Origin: Elusimicrobiales bacterium
GTDB lineage: Bacteria; Elusimicrobiota; Elusimicrobia; Elusimicrobiales; Elusimicrobiaceae
Direction of reading: 5' to 3'
NCBI GenBank assembly: GCA_041651175.1
Contig: JBAZJT010000003.1
Coordinates: 102,059-166,058 of the forward strand
DNA: 64,000 bases
The position numbers were made by a program, and so were the translations under genes. Under the pieces are notes generated by a model that did not search any database, was not told the origin of the DNA, and was given only the letters and a program-made list of their open reading frames with translations. Below are positions 56,548-64,000 of this stretch, piece by piece; positions within the stretch are counted from its first letter, which is position 1, and each line of letters begins with the position of its first letter.

Positions 56548-58437
56548 ATGACGACTGTAAAATCCCGCATAAACCTCTGCGGATACATCTGCCTTGCCGG
56601 GGCCGCGGCCGTGCTGCTGCGGCTGTTCTACCTGCAAACCTTCCGCCACGACGAGCTTGCGCGCAAGGCCGCCCGCACCGGAGCCGCATCCGAGCGGCAG
56701 GCCGCCGCGCGCGGACGCATTCTGGACAGGGAAGGCGTCGTGCTGGCGGAATCGCTGCGCACATACTCCTGCGCCATCCTCAAAAAGCAGGCCGCAAAAC
56801 GGACGGAGCTGGTGGCCGCGCTTTCCGCCGCGCTGGGCATGCCGCGCGCCGAAATTTACGACAAATGGCGCAGGGCGGAAAACTTTTTCTATGTAAAACG
56901 CAAACTGTCTCCGGCGGAGTATGAGCGCCTGAATCAGGCCTTACGCGCGAAAAAGCTGGAGGGCGTTTCCGTTGAGGTGGACTACACCCGTTTCTATCCC
57001 GGACAGGACCTGGCGCGGGACATAGTGGGCGCCGTGGACTACGAAAATGCCGGCAATTCGGGGCTTGAACGCCTCTACGAGGACATTCTGGGTGGTAAAA
57101 CACCGCCCTCAAAAGCCCTGAAAAACCGCTACGGCGGCGAGGCCGCAGCGGACGCAGGCGGCACTCCCGGCGCGTCGGACATATACCTTACCCTGGACAG
57201 CAGGGCACAGTTCATCGCCGAATCCGCGCTGGACCGCGCGGTAAAAGACGCCAAAGCCGCCGGCGGCTTCGCGGTGGTGCAGGACCCGGCGTCCGGCGCG
57301 GTGCTGGCGGCGGCGTCCTCGCCGCGCGGCAGCGGGCGCAGCCTGCCTTTCCAGTGGACTTACGAGCCCGGCTCCACATTCAAGATGGTTACCATGTCCG
57401 CCGCCATAGAGAAGGGCAAGGTGAACCTCTCCGACACCATGGACTGCGGCAAGGACGGCAAGTGGCAGTTCAATTCCACGGTAACCATAAACGACGACGA
57501 GCCGGAAGGCGAGCTGTCCGTGCCGGACGTGCTTGCGCGCTCGTCCAACATCTGCTCGGCCAAGATAGCGCTGAAAACCGGGCTGGAAAATTTCTATCCC
57601 ATGGTGCGGGCATACGGCTTCGGCACCAGAACCTCGCTGGACTTCCCCGGAGAATCCAAGGGAATACTGCGCCCGCCGGAAAAATGGAAGCCGCTGGACC
57701 TTGCGGTGGCGGGCTTCGGGCACGGGGTGGCGGTTACGGGGATGCAGCTTGTGTCCGCCTATTCCGCCATAGCCGCCGGCGGCGTGCTGATGGAGCCGCA
57801 GCTGGTAGACCGGATAACCGACAATGCAGGGCGCGTCGTCTATTCCGCCAGGCCGCGCGAGATACGGCGCGTAGTCTCCTCCAAAACGGCGCAGACCATG
57901 AACACGCTGCTGCGCCGCGTGGTGGAAAAGGGAACCGGCGCCAAAGCGCGGATTGCCGGCTACACCGTTGCCGGGAAAACGGGCACCGCCCGGAAACTGG
58001 ACGAAAACGGCAGGTATTCAGCGTCGCGGCATGTGGCTTCTTTCTGCGGATTCGTGCCGGCTTCCGCGCCTAAATTCACGATACTGGTGGTCATAGACAA
58101 TCCCGCCACGATATACGGAGCCGAGGCCGCCGCGCCGGTTTTTGCCGCGATAGCCAAGCGGCTGCTGTCCATGGCCGCAATAATGCCGGAGGAACCGCTG
58201 CCTCCGCCGCCGGCGGAAGAGCCGCGCGCGTCCGCGCCCAAACCCGCCGCACAAGACGGCGCAACCCCCGCACCGCCCGCCGCCGACAAGGCCAAGACGG
58301 CGCAGCCGAAGCCGGAAACGCCGCCCGCACCGCCGGATAAGCCGAAAACGCAGCAGGCCGCGCCGGGCCAGCCAAAACCGCCCGCCCTGCCGCCCGCCGT
58401 GAAACCGCCGCCCCATCTGCCGGCCAGGGCGCTATAG
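56548..58437 (+). CDS. ftsI: Peptidoglycan D,D-transpeptidase FtsI (PBP3) with Pro/Ala-rich C-terminal tail
   Basis: A 629-residue class B penicillin-binding protein that cross-links septal peptidoglycan. One N-terminal membrane helix (about 11-27), a pedestal domain (GRILDREGVVLAESL near 57-71), then the transpeptidase: SxxK as GSTFKM (Ser at about 273), SxN as RSSNICS (about 330) and KTG as AGKTGTARK (about 474). After the transpeptidase there is a ~75-residue tail rich in Pro, Ala and Lys (from about PEEPLPPPPAEEP), absent from standard FtsI. I chose the ATG at 56548; a TTG one codon earlier is an alternative. No PASTA domain. Confidence 0.93.
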   Translation: MTTVKSRINLCGYICLAGAAAVLLRLFYLQTFRHDELARKAARTGAASERQAAARGRILDREGVVLAESLRTYSCAILKKQAAKRTELVAALSAALGMPRAEIYDKWRRAENFFYVKRKLSPAEYERLNQALRAKKLEGVSVEVDYTRFYPGQDLARDIVGAVDYENAGNSGLERLYEDILGGKTPPSKALKNRYGGEAAADAGGTPGASDIYLTLDSRAQFIAESALDRAVKDAKAAGGFAVVQDPASGAVLAAASSPRGSGRSLPFQWTYEPGSTFKMVTMSAAIEKGKVNLSDTMDCGKDGKWQFNSTVTINDDEPEGELSVPDVLARSSNICSAKIALKTGLENFYPMVRAYGFGTRTSLDFPGESKGILRPPEKWKPLDLAVAGFGHGVAVTGMQLVSAYSAIAAGGVLMEPQLVDRITDNAGRVVYSARPREIRRVVSSKTAQTMNTLLRRVVEKGTGAKARIAGYTVAGKTGTARKLDENGRYSASRHVASFCGFVPASAPKFTILVVIDNPATIYGAEAAAPVFAAIAKRLLSMAAIMPEEPLPPPPAEEPRASAPKPAAQDGATPAPPAADKAKTAQPKPETPPAPPDKPKTQQAAPGQPKPPALPPAVKPPPHLPARAL

Positions 58438-58445
58438 GAGACGCC

Positions 58446-59795
58446 ATGAAACTCGCCATAACATGGAAAACCGCCGCCGAAGCGATGGGCGGCAGCCTGA
58501 CCTCCCTGAACCCGGAGGAGATGCTGGATGAATTCACCACCGACAGCAGGCTGGTTAAGGAAGGCTCCGTTTTCTGGGCGCTGAGGGGCAAAAACCGCGA
58601 CGCGCATGAATTTCTGGACGATATCGCCCGGAAAGGCGCGGCGGGCGCGATAATAGAGCATGGCAGGGCGAAATTATTCAGGAAGCCGCCGCGGCATCTG
58701 ATTGAAACCGCCGACACTCTGAAGGCGCTTCAGCGCCTGTCCGCCTGGCACCGGCTGCGCTGGAAAATCCCGGTGGCCGCCGTAACCGGCACCAACGGCA
58801 AAAGCACCACCAAGGAGATGATAAAGGCCATTCTCTCCGTGCGCGGGCCCGCCTGCGCAAATGCCGGCAATTTCAACAACCAGTACGGCGCGCCGTTTTC
58901 GCTGCTGGAGATGGGGCCGGAGCACCGCTCCGCGGTGTTCGAGCTTGGCGCCTCCAAGCAGGGGGATATTCAGGAAATTGCGCAGCTTGTGCGGCCCGAC
59001 GCCGCCGTGATAACCTGCGTGGGGCCGGCGCATCTGGAATTTTTCGGCGACCTGGAGACTGTTTACCGCACCAAGGCGGAAATAGCCGCCAGCCTGCCGC
59101 CGGGCGGCACGCTGGTCTACAATGCCGACGATCCGCTGCTGCGCCGGCTGGACAGCCAGTGGCGCGGCAGAAGAATCACCTTCGGCTTTGGCGAGGCGGA
59201 CGTGCGCATAGCCGGGGAAGGCGGCTTCGCCCTCGTGCACGGCGGGCGCAGATATGAGATTCCGCTGGAACTGCTGCGCCACGACAGGCATAATGCCGCC
59301 GCGGCGGCCTCCGCCGCGCTGGCGCTGGGCTGGAACTGGGAGGAAATCGCGCAGGGGCTGGTTTCCTGGAAGCCGCTGCCCATGCGCATGCAGACGCAGA
59401 CGCGCGGCAGCCTCCGGCTGATACTGGACGCCTACAACGCCAATCCCGTCTCCATGCGCGCCGCGCTGGACGCGCTGTCCGGCGGCGGCAATCCCCGCCC
59501 GCGCATAGCCGCGCTGGGCGACATGAAAGAACTGGGCGCGCATTCCGCGCGCTATCACGCGGAACTGGGGCAATGGCTGGCCGGCGCCGATATTGATAAG
59601 ATATTCCTTGCCGGGCCGGAGATGAAGCATTGCGCCGACGCGCTGTCCGCCGCCGGAGCGGGCGGGAAAATGCGGCACGCGCAAACTCCGCAGGAATGGC
59701 TTGAGGAACTCCGGCAGGCGGCGGGCAACGGCGGGACGGTGCTGCTGAAAGCCTCCCGCGCCATGAAATTCGAAGAGATTATGGACAAACTCTGA
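58446..59795 (+). CDS. murF: UDP-MurNAc-tripeptide-D-alanyl-D-alanine ligase
   Basis: A 449-residue Mur ligase adding D-Ala-D-Ala to UDP-MurNAc-tripeptide. P-loop GTNGKSTTKEM (about 117-127), then AGNFNNQYGAPFSLL and LGASKQGDI, and LDAYNANPVSMRAAL (about 326-340), which marks MurF rather than MurE. The usual length. It directly follows ftsI, where many clusters have murE first; murE is not seen anywhere in the window. It shares one base with the mraY start (TGATG). Confidence 0.94.
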   Translation: MKLAITWKTAAEAMGGSLTSLNPEEMLDEFTTDSRLVKEGSVFWALRGKNRDAHEFLDDIARKGAAGAIIEHGRAKLFRKPPRHLIETADTLKALQRLSAWHRLRWKIPVAAVTGTNGKSTTKEMIKAILSVRGPACANAGNFNNQYGAPFSLLEMGPEHRSAVFELGASKQGDIQEIAQLVRPDAAVITCVGPAHLEFFGDLETVYRTKAEIAASLPPGGTLVYNADDPLLRRLDSQWRGRRITFGFGEADVRIAGEGGFALVHGGRRYEIPLELLRHDRHNAAAAASAALALGWNWEEIAQGLVSWKPLPMRMQTQTRGSLRLILDAYNANPVSMRAALDALSGGGNPRPRIAALGDMKELGAHSARYHAELGQWLAGADIDKIFLAGPEMKHCADALSAAGAGGKMRHAQTPQEWLEELRQAAGNGGTVLLKASRAMKFEEIMDKL

Positions 59796-60880
59796 TGCTT
59801 TACTATCTCCACGAACTGCGCCATGTTTTCAGCCCGCTAAACGTCTTCCAGTACATCACCTTCAGGACTGGCGGCGCGATAGTAACGGCCTTCCTGCTGA
59901 GCCTGCTGCTGGGCCCCGCGCTTATACAAAGGCTGCGCCGGTACAAAATACAGCAGGTGCAGCGCGCCAACGGGCCGGCGACGCATCTGGCCAAGCACGG
60001 CACGCCCACCATGGGCGGGCTGCTGATACTGATAACGCTGGTCGCCGCCGTCGCGCTGTGGGCCAGGCCGGACTGCCGCTTCATCTGGCTGCTGATGTGG
60101 ACCACGGGGCTGCTGGCCTTCGTGGGCATCTGCGACGATTACGCCAAGCTGGTCAAAAAGAATCCGGCGGGCGCGCCGTCGTGGCTGAAGCTGCTGGTCC
60201 AGCTTATAACCGCCCTGACGGTTGTGGCCTATCTGGCCTACGACCCGCCCAATGCAGGCTTTACCACCTCGGTAACCATTCCCTATACCAAACAGTTGAC
60301 GGTTGACCTGGGGGCGCTGTATTTCGCGCTGGCGATGTTTCTGGTGGTGGGCTCGTCAAACGCGGTGAACCTTACCGACGGGCTGGACGGCCTCGCCGCC
60401 GGCAACATGATTTTATGCGCGCTTACCTGCGGCGTCTTCGCCTATATGGCGGGCAACGCGAAATTCGCCGCCTATCTTAAAATGATGCCGGTGGAAGGCG
60501 CGGGCGAAATAGCGGTGTTCATGGGCGCGCTGGCCGGCTCCTGCCTGGGGTTTCTGTGGTTCAACGCCCATCCGGCGGAGATGTTCATGGGGGACACCAG
60601 CTCGCTTTTTCTGGGCGGGGTGATAGGCGTGGCGGCAATCTGCGTCAAGCAGGAGTTGCTGCTGCCGGTGGTGGGCGGCGTGTTCGTGCTGGAGACGCTG
60701 TCGGTAATCCTCCAGATGGCCTCTTTCCGGCTGCGGGGCGGCAAGCGGCTGTTCAGGATGGCGCCGCTGCATCATCATTACGAGCTTGGCGGCCTGGCCG
60801 AGACGAAGGTTACGGTCCGCTTCTGGATTGCGGGGATAATGCTGATGCTGGCCGCGCTGGCCTCGCTGAAACTGCGATGA
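59795..60880 (+). CDS. mraY: Phospho-N-acetylmuramoyl-pentapeptide transferase
   Basis: A 361-residue membrane enzyme with about ten helices, making lipid I from UDP-MurNAc-pentapeptide and undecaprenyl phosphate. Signatures: KHGTPTMGGLLIL (about 68-80), the Asp pair CDDYAKLVKK (about 112-121), SNAVNLTDGLDGLAAG (about 188-203), FMGDTSSLFLGG and the cytoplasmic MAPLHHHYELGG. It overlaps ftsW by ATGA. Confidence 0.97.
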   Translation: MLYYLHELRHVFSPLNVFQYITFRTGGAIVTAFLLSLLLGPALIQRLRRYKIQQVQRANGPATHLAKHGTPTMGGLLILITLVAAVALWARPDCRFIWLLMWTTGLLAFVGICDDYAKLVKKNPAGAPSWLKLLVQLITALTVVAYLAYDPPNAGFTTSVTIPYTKQLTVDLGALYFALAMFLVVGSSNAVNLTDGLDGLAAGNMILCALTCGVFAYMAGNAKFAAYLKMMPVEGAGEIAVFMGALAGSCLGFLWFNAHPAEMFMGDTSSLFLGGVIGVAAICVKQELLLPVVGGVFVLETLSVILQMASFRLRGGKRLFRMAPLHHHYELGGLAETKVTVRFWIAGIMLMLAALASLKLR

Positions 60881-62025
60881 TTTTAAGCCAAAGGCTAAGA
60901 CGGCAGATTGCCGCCCTCAATCCGGCGGATTCTCCCTACAAGGTGGACAAGGGGCTGTTTTTCACCGCCCTGCTGCTTACGATGCTGGGAGTGATATTCA
61001 TGTATTCCTCCAGCGCCTTCCTGGCGGATTACTACAAGCGGGACCAGTTTTATTTCTTCAAGCGGCAGATTGTTTTCGTGTCCGCGGGGCTGGCCCTGAT
61101 GCTTTTCCTGGCCCGCTATTACGAATCGCTGCGCGCCAGGGTGAACGCCGAGCATCTGCTTTATGCCGCCTGGGCCGCGCTTGCCGCCGTCTTCCTGTTC
61201 AAACCGATAGCCAACGTGCACCGCTGGATACCGCTGGGGCCGGTTCAGATACAGCCGTCGGAGTTCGCCAAGATAACGCTGATAATCTACATCGCCGATT
61301 ATCTGGACAAGGCCAGAAGCCGGGTGCAAAAGACCGGGCTGGCGCTGGGCAGGCCTTTCGTCATGACCGCCGTTACACTATTGCTCATCGGCGCGGGGCG
61401 GGACCTGGGAACTCCGATACTGCTGCTGGCCGTGGTTTTCCTGATGTTCTATGCGGCGGGGGCCAGGTTCGGCTCCATCGCCAAATGGGGGCTGCTGTCC
61501 GTGCCTGTCATAATCTACGCGGTGGTGAGCAACCCATACCGGCTCACCCGGCTGATGACTTTCATGTCGCCGCAAAAACAGGCGTCGGAGGCGGGGTATC
61601 AGCTGAGCCAGTCCTTTCTGGCGGTCGGCTCCGGCGGCTGGTTCGGCGCGGGGCTGGGCGCGTCCAAGATGAAGCTGATGTACCTGCCCGCGCCGCACAC
61701 GGATTTCATATTCGCCATAATGTCCGAGGAACTGGGCTTTCTGCGCATGATTCCGCTGATAGGGCTGTTCGGGTATCTGCTTGCGCGCGGCATACGCACC
61801 GCAAAGCACGCCGACACTTTTTCCGGCTCCATGACCGCGCTGGGGCTTATTCTGATGATTGTCATACAGGCGTTTTTCAATATGGCGATGTCGCTGGGGC
61901 TGACTCCCACAAAAGGCGTGCCGCTGCCGTTTTTCTCTTACGGCGGCTCGGCGGCGCTGTCCACGCTGGCGATGACGGGGATACTGCTGTGCATCTCCAT
62001 GAGGCGTCCGGCGGGGGCGCGGTGA
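60877..62025 (+). CDS. ftsW: Peptidoglycan glycosyltransferase FtsW
   Basis: A 382-residue SEDS-family glycosyltransferase with about ten membrane helices, polymerising septal glycan with FtsI. Features: MYSSSAFLADYY near the second segment, HRWIPLGPVQIQPSEFAKI (about 109-127), the catalytic-Asp region following SPQKQASEAGYQLSQSFLAVGSGGWFG (read as SQSFLAVGSGGWFG) and PHTDFIFAIMSEELGF, LPFFSYGGSAALSTL. The ATG at 60877 overlaps the mraY stop; longer in-frame versions lie inside mraY. Confidence 0.95.
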   Translation: MILSQRLRRQIAALNPADSPYKVDKGLFFTALLLTMLGVIFMYSSSAFLADYYKRDQFYFFKRQIVFVSAGLALMLFLARYYESLRARVNAEHLLYAAWAALAAVFLFKPIANVHRWIPLGPVQIQPSEFAKITLIIYIADYLDKARSRVQKTGLALGRPFVMTAVTLLLIGAGRDLGTPILLLAVVFLMFYAAGARFGSIAKWGLLSVPVIIYAVVSNPYRLTRLMTFMSPQKQASEAGYQLSQSFLAVGSGGWFGAGLGASKMKLMYLPAPHTDFIFAIMSEELGFLRMIPLIGLFGYLLARGIRTAKHADTFSGSMTALGLILMIVIQAFFNMAMSLGLTPTKGVPLPFFSYGGSAALSTLAMTGILLCISMRRPAGAR

Positions 62026-63110
62026 AGGCGCTTATCGCCGGGGGGGGGACCGGCGGGCATTTCTACCCCGGCTATGCCGCCGCGCTGGAGCTTAAAAAGC
62101 GCGGCTGGGAAACACTTTTTTTCGTCAAAGAAAATGACATCTCAATAGCCGCGCTTGACGCCGCGCATTTACCCTGGACGCAGACCGCGCTGTGCGGCTT
62201 CCCGCGCAGCCTCAACCCGCTGGCCCATGCGGCGTTCGCCTGGAAGCTGGCAAATGCGCTGCGCATTGCGCGCAATGTTATCGCGGACTGGAAACCGGAT
62301 ATTGTAATCGGCACGGGCGGATATATTTCTTTCCCGGCGGTGCTGGCGGCGCGTTTATACGGAGTGCCGTCGCTTATACATGATTCCAACGCGGTTTTCG
62401 GGCTGGCCAACCGCGTCTGCGCCAAATTCGCCACCGCCATAGCCGCCGGTTTGCCGGTTCCGGGACAGAACGCGGTTATAACCGGCACGCCGGTGCGCGG
62501 GGAATTCGCCAATCTGCCCCCGCGCGGCGAAGCCGCTAAAATTTTCGGGCTGGACCCGCAAAAAAAGACTGTTCTTGTCTTCGGCGGCAGCATGGGCGCG
62601 CGCGCGTTCAATACCGCCGGCATCGCGGCGGAAACCGCGCTCTGCGCCAGAATGCCGGATTTGCAGTTCCTCCATATCGCCGGCAAAGCCGGCTATCCCG
62701 CGCTGGCGGCGCAAAAACTGTCCGCGAACATAAAGCTGCTGGAATACTGCGGAGAAATGCACGCCGCCTTCGCCGCGGCGGATTTGATAGTCTGCCGCTC
62801 CGGCGCAAGCACACTGGCCGAGCTTATCGCCGCGAAAAAACCGTCCATACAGATTCCGCTTCCCGTTGTCGCGGCCCATCAGGAGGACAACGGCAGAGTA
62901 TTGGAGCGCGCCGGCTGCGCGGCAGTGATTTTGGAATCGCCGAATCTGTCCAAAGATTTGGAGCAAGCCATCGCCCGCCTTATTTCCGAACCGCAGTCCT
63001 TGCAGAAAATGTCAGACGCTTTCGCGGCATCCGGTCTGCCGGACCCGTTAAAAGCCGCCTCCGCCATAGCCGCCCTAGCCGAAAAAACCGCAGGAGAAAT
63101 TCGCGCATGA
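62022..63110 (+). CDS. murG: UDP-GlcNAc:lipid I N-acetylglucosaminyltransferase
   Basis: A 362-residue peripheral glycosyltransferase that turns lipid I into lipid II. N-terminal GGGTGGHFYPG (about 7-17), GTGGYISFPAVLAA (about 88-101), HDSNAVFGLANR, the second domain GGSMGARAFN (about 187-196) and the donor site RSGASTLAELIAAKKPSIQIPLP (read as SGASTLAELIA). The start is GTG at 62022, overlapping the ftsW stop (GTGA). It is the last recognisable dcw gene here; murC, murB, ddl and ftsQ do not follow. Confidence 0.96.
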   Translation: MKALIAGGGTGGHFYPGYAAALELKKRGWETLFFVKENDISIAALDAAHLPWTQTALCGFPRSLNPLAHAAFAWKLANALRIARNVIADWKPDIVIGTGGYISFPAVLAARLYGVPSLIHDSNAVFGLANRVCAKFATAIAAGLPVPGQNAVITGTPVRGEFANLPPRGEAAKIFGLDPQKKTVLVFGGSMGARAFNTAGIAAETALCARMPDLQFLHIAGKAGYPALAAQKLSANIKLLEYCGEMHAAFAAADLIVCRSGASTLAELIAAKKPSIQIPLPVVAAHQEDNGRVLERAGCAAVILESPNLSKDLEQAIARLISEPQSLQKMSDAFAASGLPDPLKAASAIAALAEKTAGEIRA

Positions 63111-63115
63111 AGACA

Positions 63116-63143
63116 TTGACAATTAATCGGAGCGATTTACAAT
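63116..63143 (+). promoter_or_regulatory. Near-consensus promoter overlapping the HNH gene start
   Basis: TTGACA (63116-63121), 16-base spacer, TACAAT (63138-63143). The last two bases of the -10 are the first two of the ATG at 63142, so a transcript from this promoter would begin inside the frame, near 63150. Confidence 0.65.
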
Positions 63144-63714
63144 GAAGCTGTCAAAACACATTTTCCGTATGCCCACCAAACCAAGCATAATTGGGCGTTC
63201 CAGCAGCATGACAAATGCTTTTATTGCTGCGGTTATGCCATATATAGTCCCAACAGATGTGGAAGTGCGCGATGTGTTACAGAGGCTCGGAATGGACGAA
63301 CGTAATATTCATTGTGCCTATTGCGGCGGGAAACATACAGAATGGGACCATCTTAAGCCATTTGTCGAGAACCGCAAACCTACGGGTTATTATACTTGTA
63401 TTAGGAATCTCGTCCCTGCTTGTGGCAAATGCAATCAATCCAAAGGCAACAAAAACTGGCACGAATGGATGCGGAAAAAACATTCCGCAACGGAAGGCTT
63501 TGAAGGAAGATTTCACCGTCTGGAAGAATACGAGAGGTGGGGGCAAATATCGCCTTTACCGATAGAAAAAATCCTAGATGCAAAGATTTGGGACGCATAT
63601 TTTAGCCAATGCAATAAAATTGTCGAAGCAATGAAAGCAGCACAAGACGAAGCCGATAAATTGGCGCCACTTATCTCAAAGTATGCTGAAAAAATAAAGT
63701 TGTCGGGTGTCTAG
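63142..63714 (+). CDS. HNH endonuclease-type protein
   Basis: A 190-residue protein with an HNH zinc-finger nuclease core: CAYCGGKHTEWDHLKPF (first Cys pair and the WDH motif, about 53-69), then NLVPACGKCNQSKGNKNWHEWM (about 85-106, the second Cys pair and Asn/His). The C-terminal half is helical with no known domain. Such domains occur in homing, defence and restriction nucleases. A GGAG lies at proper distance before ATG 63142, but the promoter overlaps this ATG, so ATG 63169 or 63208 may be used. By eye the gene is richer in AT than the adjoining dcw genes, so it was probably acquired after murG. Confidence 0.8.
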   Translation: MKLSKHIFRMPTKPSIIGRSSSMTNAFIAAVMPYIVPTDVEVRDVLQRLGMDERNIHCAYCGGKHTEWDHLKPFVENRKPTGYYTCIRNLVPACGKCNQSKGNKNWHEWMRKKHSATEGFEGRFHRLEEYERWGQISPLPIEKILDAKIWDAYFSQCNKIVEAMKAAQDEADKLAPLISKYAEKIKLSGV

Positions 63715-63741
63715 ACCAGTTTAGTCATTTTTAATAGCCGC

Positions 63742-63761
63742 TGGACACCTATATGGACACC
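63742..63761. repeat. Direct repeat TGGACACC
   Basis: TGGACACC occurs twice (63742-63749 and 63754-63761) with TATA between, in the gap after the HNH gene. Meaning unknown. Confidence 0.5.
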
Positions 63762-63786
63762 AAAAATCCGGCGGGAAAATACCGAT

Positions 63787-63954
63787 TTATTCCAGGAGTT
63801 TCATGGCCAAACGGTGCAAATCCTCGTTGGCCAATGCGGCAACCTTTTTTTTCACGGTGCGGGAGAAATACTCTTTTTCCTGACTTCGCCAACGGGACAC
63901 CCAGTGGTTATTGACGGATAATGTTGTAAAGCTGCTGTTGTTCCGCGTCCATTC
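63787..63954 (-). pseudogene. Fragment or degraded copy of the nucleotidyltransferase partner protein (C-terminus)
   Basis: Reading leftward, the frame ends EKEYFSRTVKKKVAALANED then LHRLAMKLLE and a TAA stop (63789-63787). This is nearly identical to the last ~32 residues of the protein at 2763-3401, and the DNA is similar too. Upstream (from 63955) the same frame has a TGA stop. The preceding sequence in a neighbouring frame (64000 down to about 63911) reads EYAPEHGERKKQLL, which only loosely resembles the partner. The copy is therefore probably frameshifted or fused to other sequence, though a real gene continuing past the window edge cannot be excluded. Confidence 0.6.
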
Positions 63955-64000
63955 TCAATAACTGCTTCTTTCTTTCTCCGTGTTCCGGCGCATACTCCAA

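Overview
The window reads as chromosomal DNA of a GC-rich diderm (Gram-negative-type) bacterium. Evidence for two membranes: a LolA-like carrier, BamA/D15-type and PorV/UPF0164-type outer-membrane barrels, and many Sec signal peptides. Two-subunit glycyl-tRNA synthetase, a PorV-like protein beside a giant surface protease with an FlgD/type-A-like C-terminal domain, and this gene order would fit Elusimicrobiota or a related poorly cultured phylum. That assignment is an inference; no rRNA gene is present to test it.

Layout. 1-3401: the end of a GspE/PilB-type ATPase, a small membrane protein, a dihydropyrimidinase-like amidohydrolase, then an AT-richer two-gene module (minimal nucleotidyltransferase plus partner) behind a promoter packed with palindromes. 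3429-10740 (minus): the translation operon rimP-nusA-infB-rbfA-nrnA-truB-ribF, with a terminator-like hairpin in its leader. 10899-20455: two small repeat-containing envelope proteins, a truncated hydrolase, a PorV-like barrel and a 2411-residue papain-family protease with 14 Ig-like repeats. 20659-29557: dinB, then (minus) an envelope group ftsK-lolA-pgsA-pgpA-barrel and a winged-helix/membrane glycosyltransferase/acyltransferase group. 29647-33121: a 161-bp hairpin element, three tandem paralogous secreted proteins sharing a near-identical 211-bp block but with different tails, a fourth secreted protein, and a partial copy of the hairpin arm.

33139-42269 (minus): the rpmH-rnpA-yidD-yidC-jag-mnmE-mnmG-rsmG block, with a Yip1-like gene and a membrane metallopeptidase added. 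Divergent recO, rather than dnaA, lies beside rpmH. 43005-54523: a multi-PAS histidine kinase, glyQS, a type II restriction-modification pair, an orphan cbiM, an Omp85-like barrel and nadE. 54632-63110: the division/cell-wall (dcw) cluster mraZ-rsmH-ftsL-ftsI-murF-mraY-ftsW-murG, with a consensus-like promoter and four 10-bp MraZ boxes; murE is absent. After murG the expected murC/murB/ftsQ genes do not follow. Instead there is an HNH endonuclease gene and, on the opposite strand, a fragment whose last ~32 residues nearly match the nucleotidyltransferase partner from the left end.

Most of the window is housekeeping (translation, tRNA modification, membrane insertion, peptidoglycan synthesis). 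The accessory parts are the tandem secreted paralogs, the protease/PorV pair, the nucleotidyltransferase module with its distant fragment, the restriction-modification pair and the HNH gene; by eye the last three are richer in AT than their neighbours. I see no rRNA, tRNA, CRISPR array, transposase or prophage genes.
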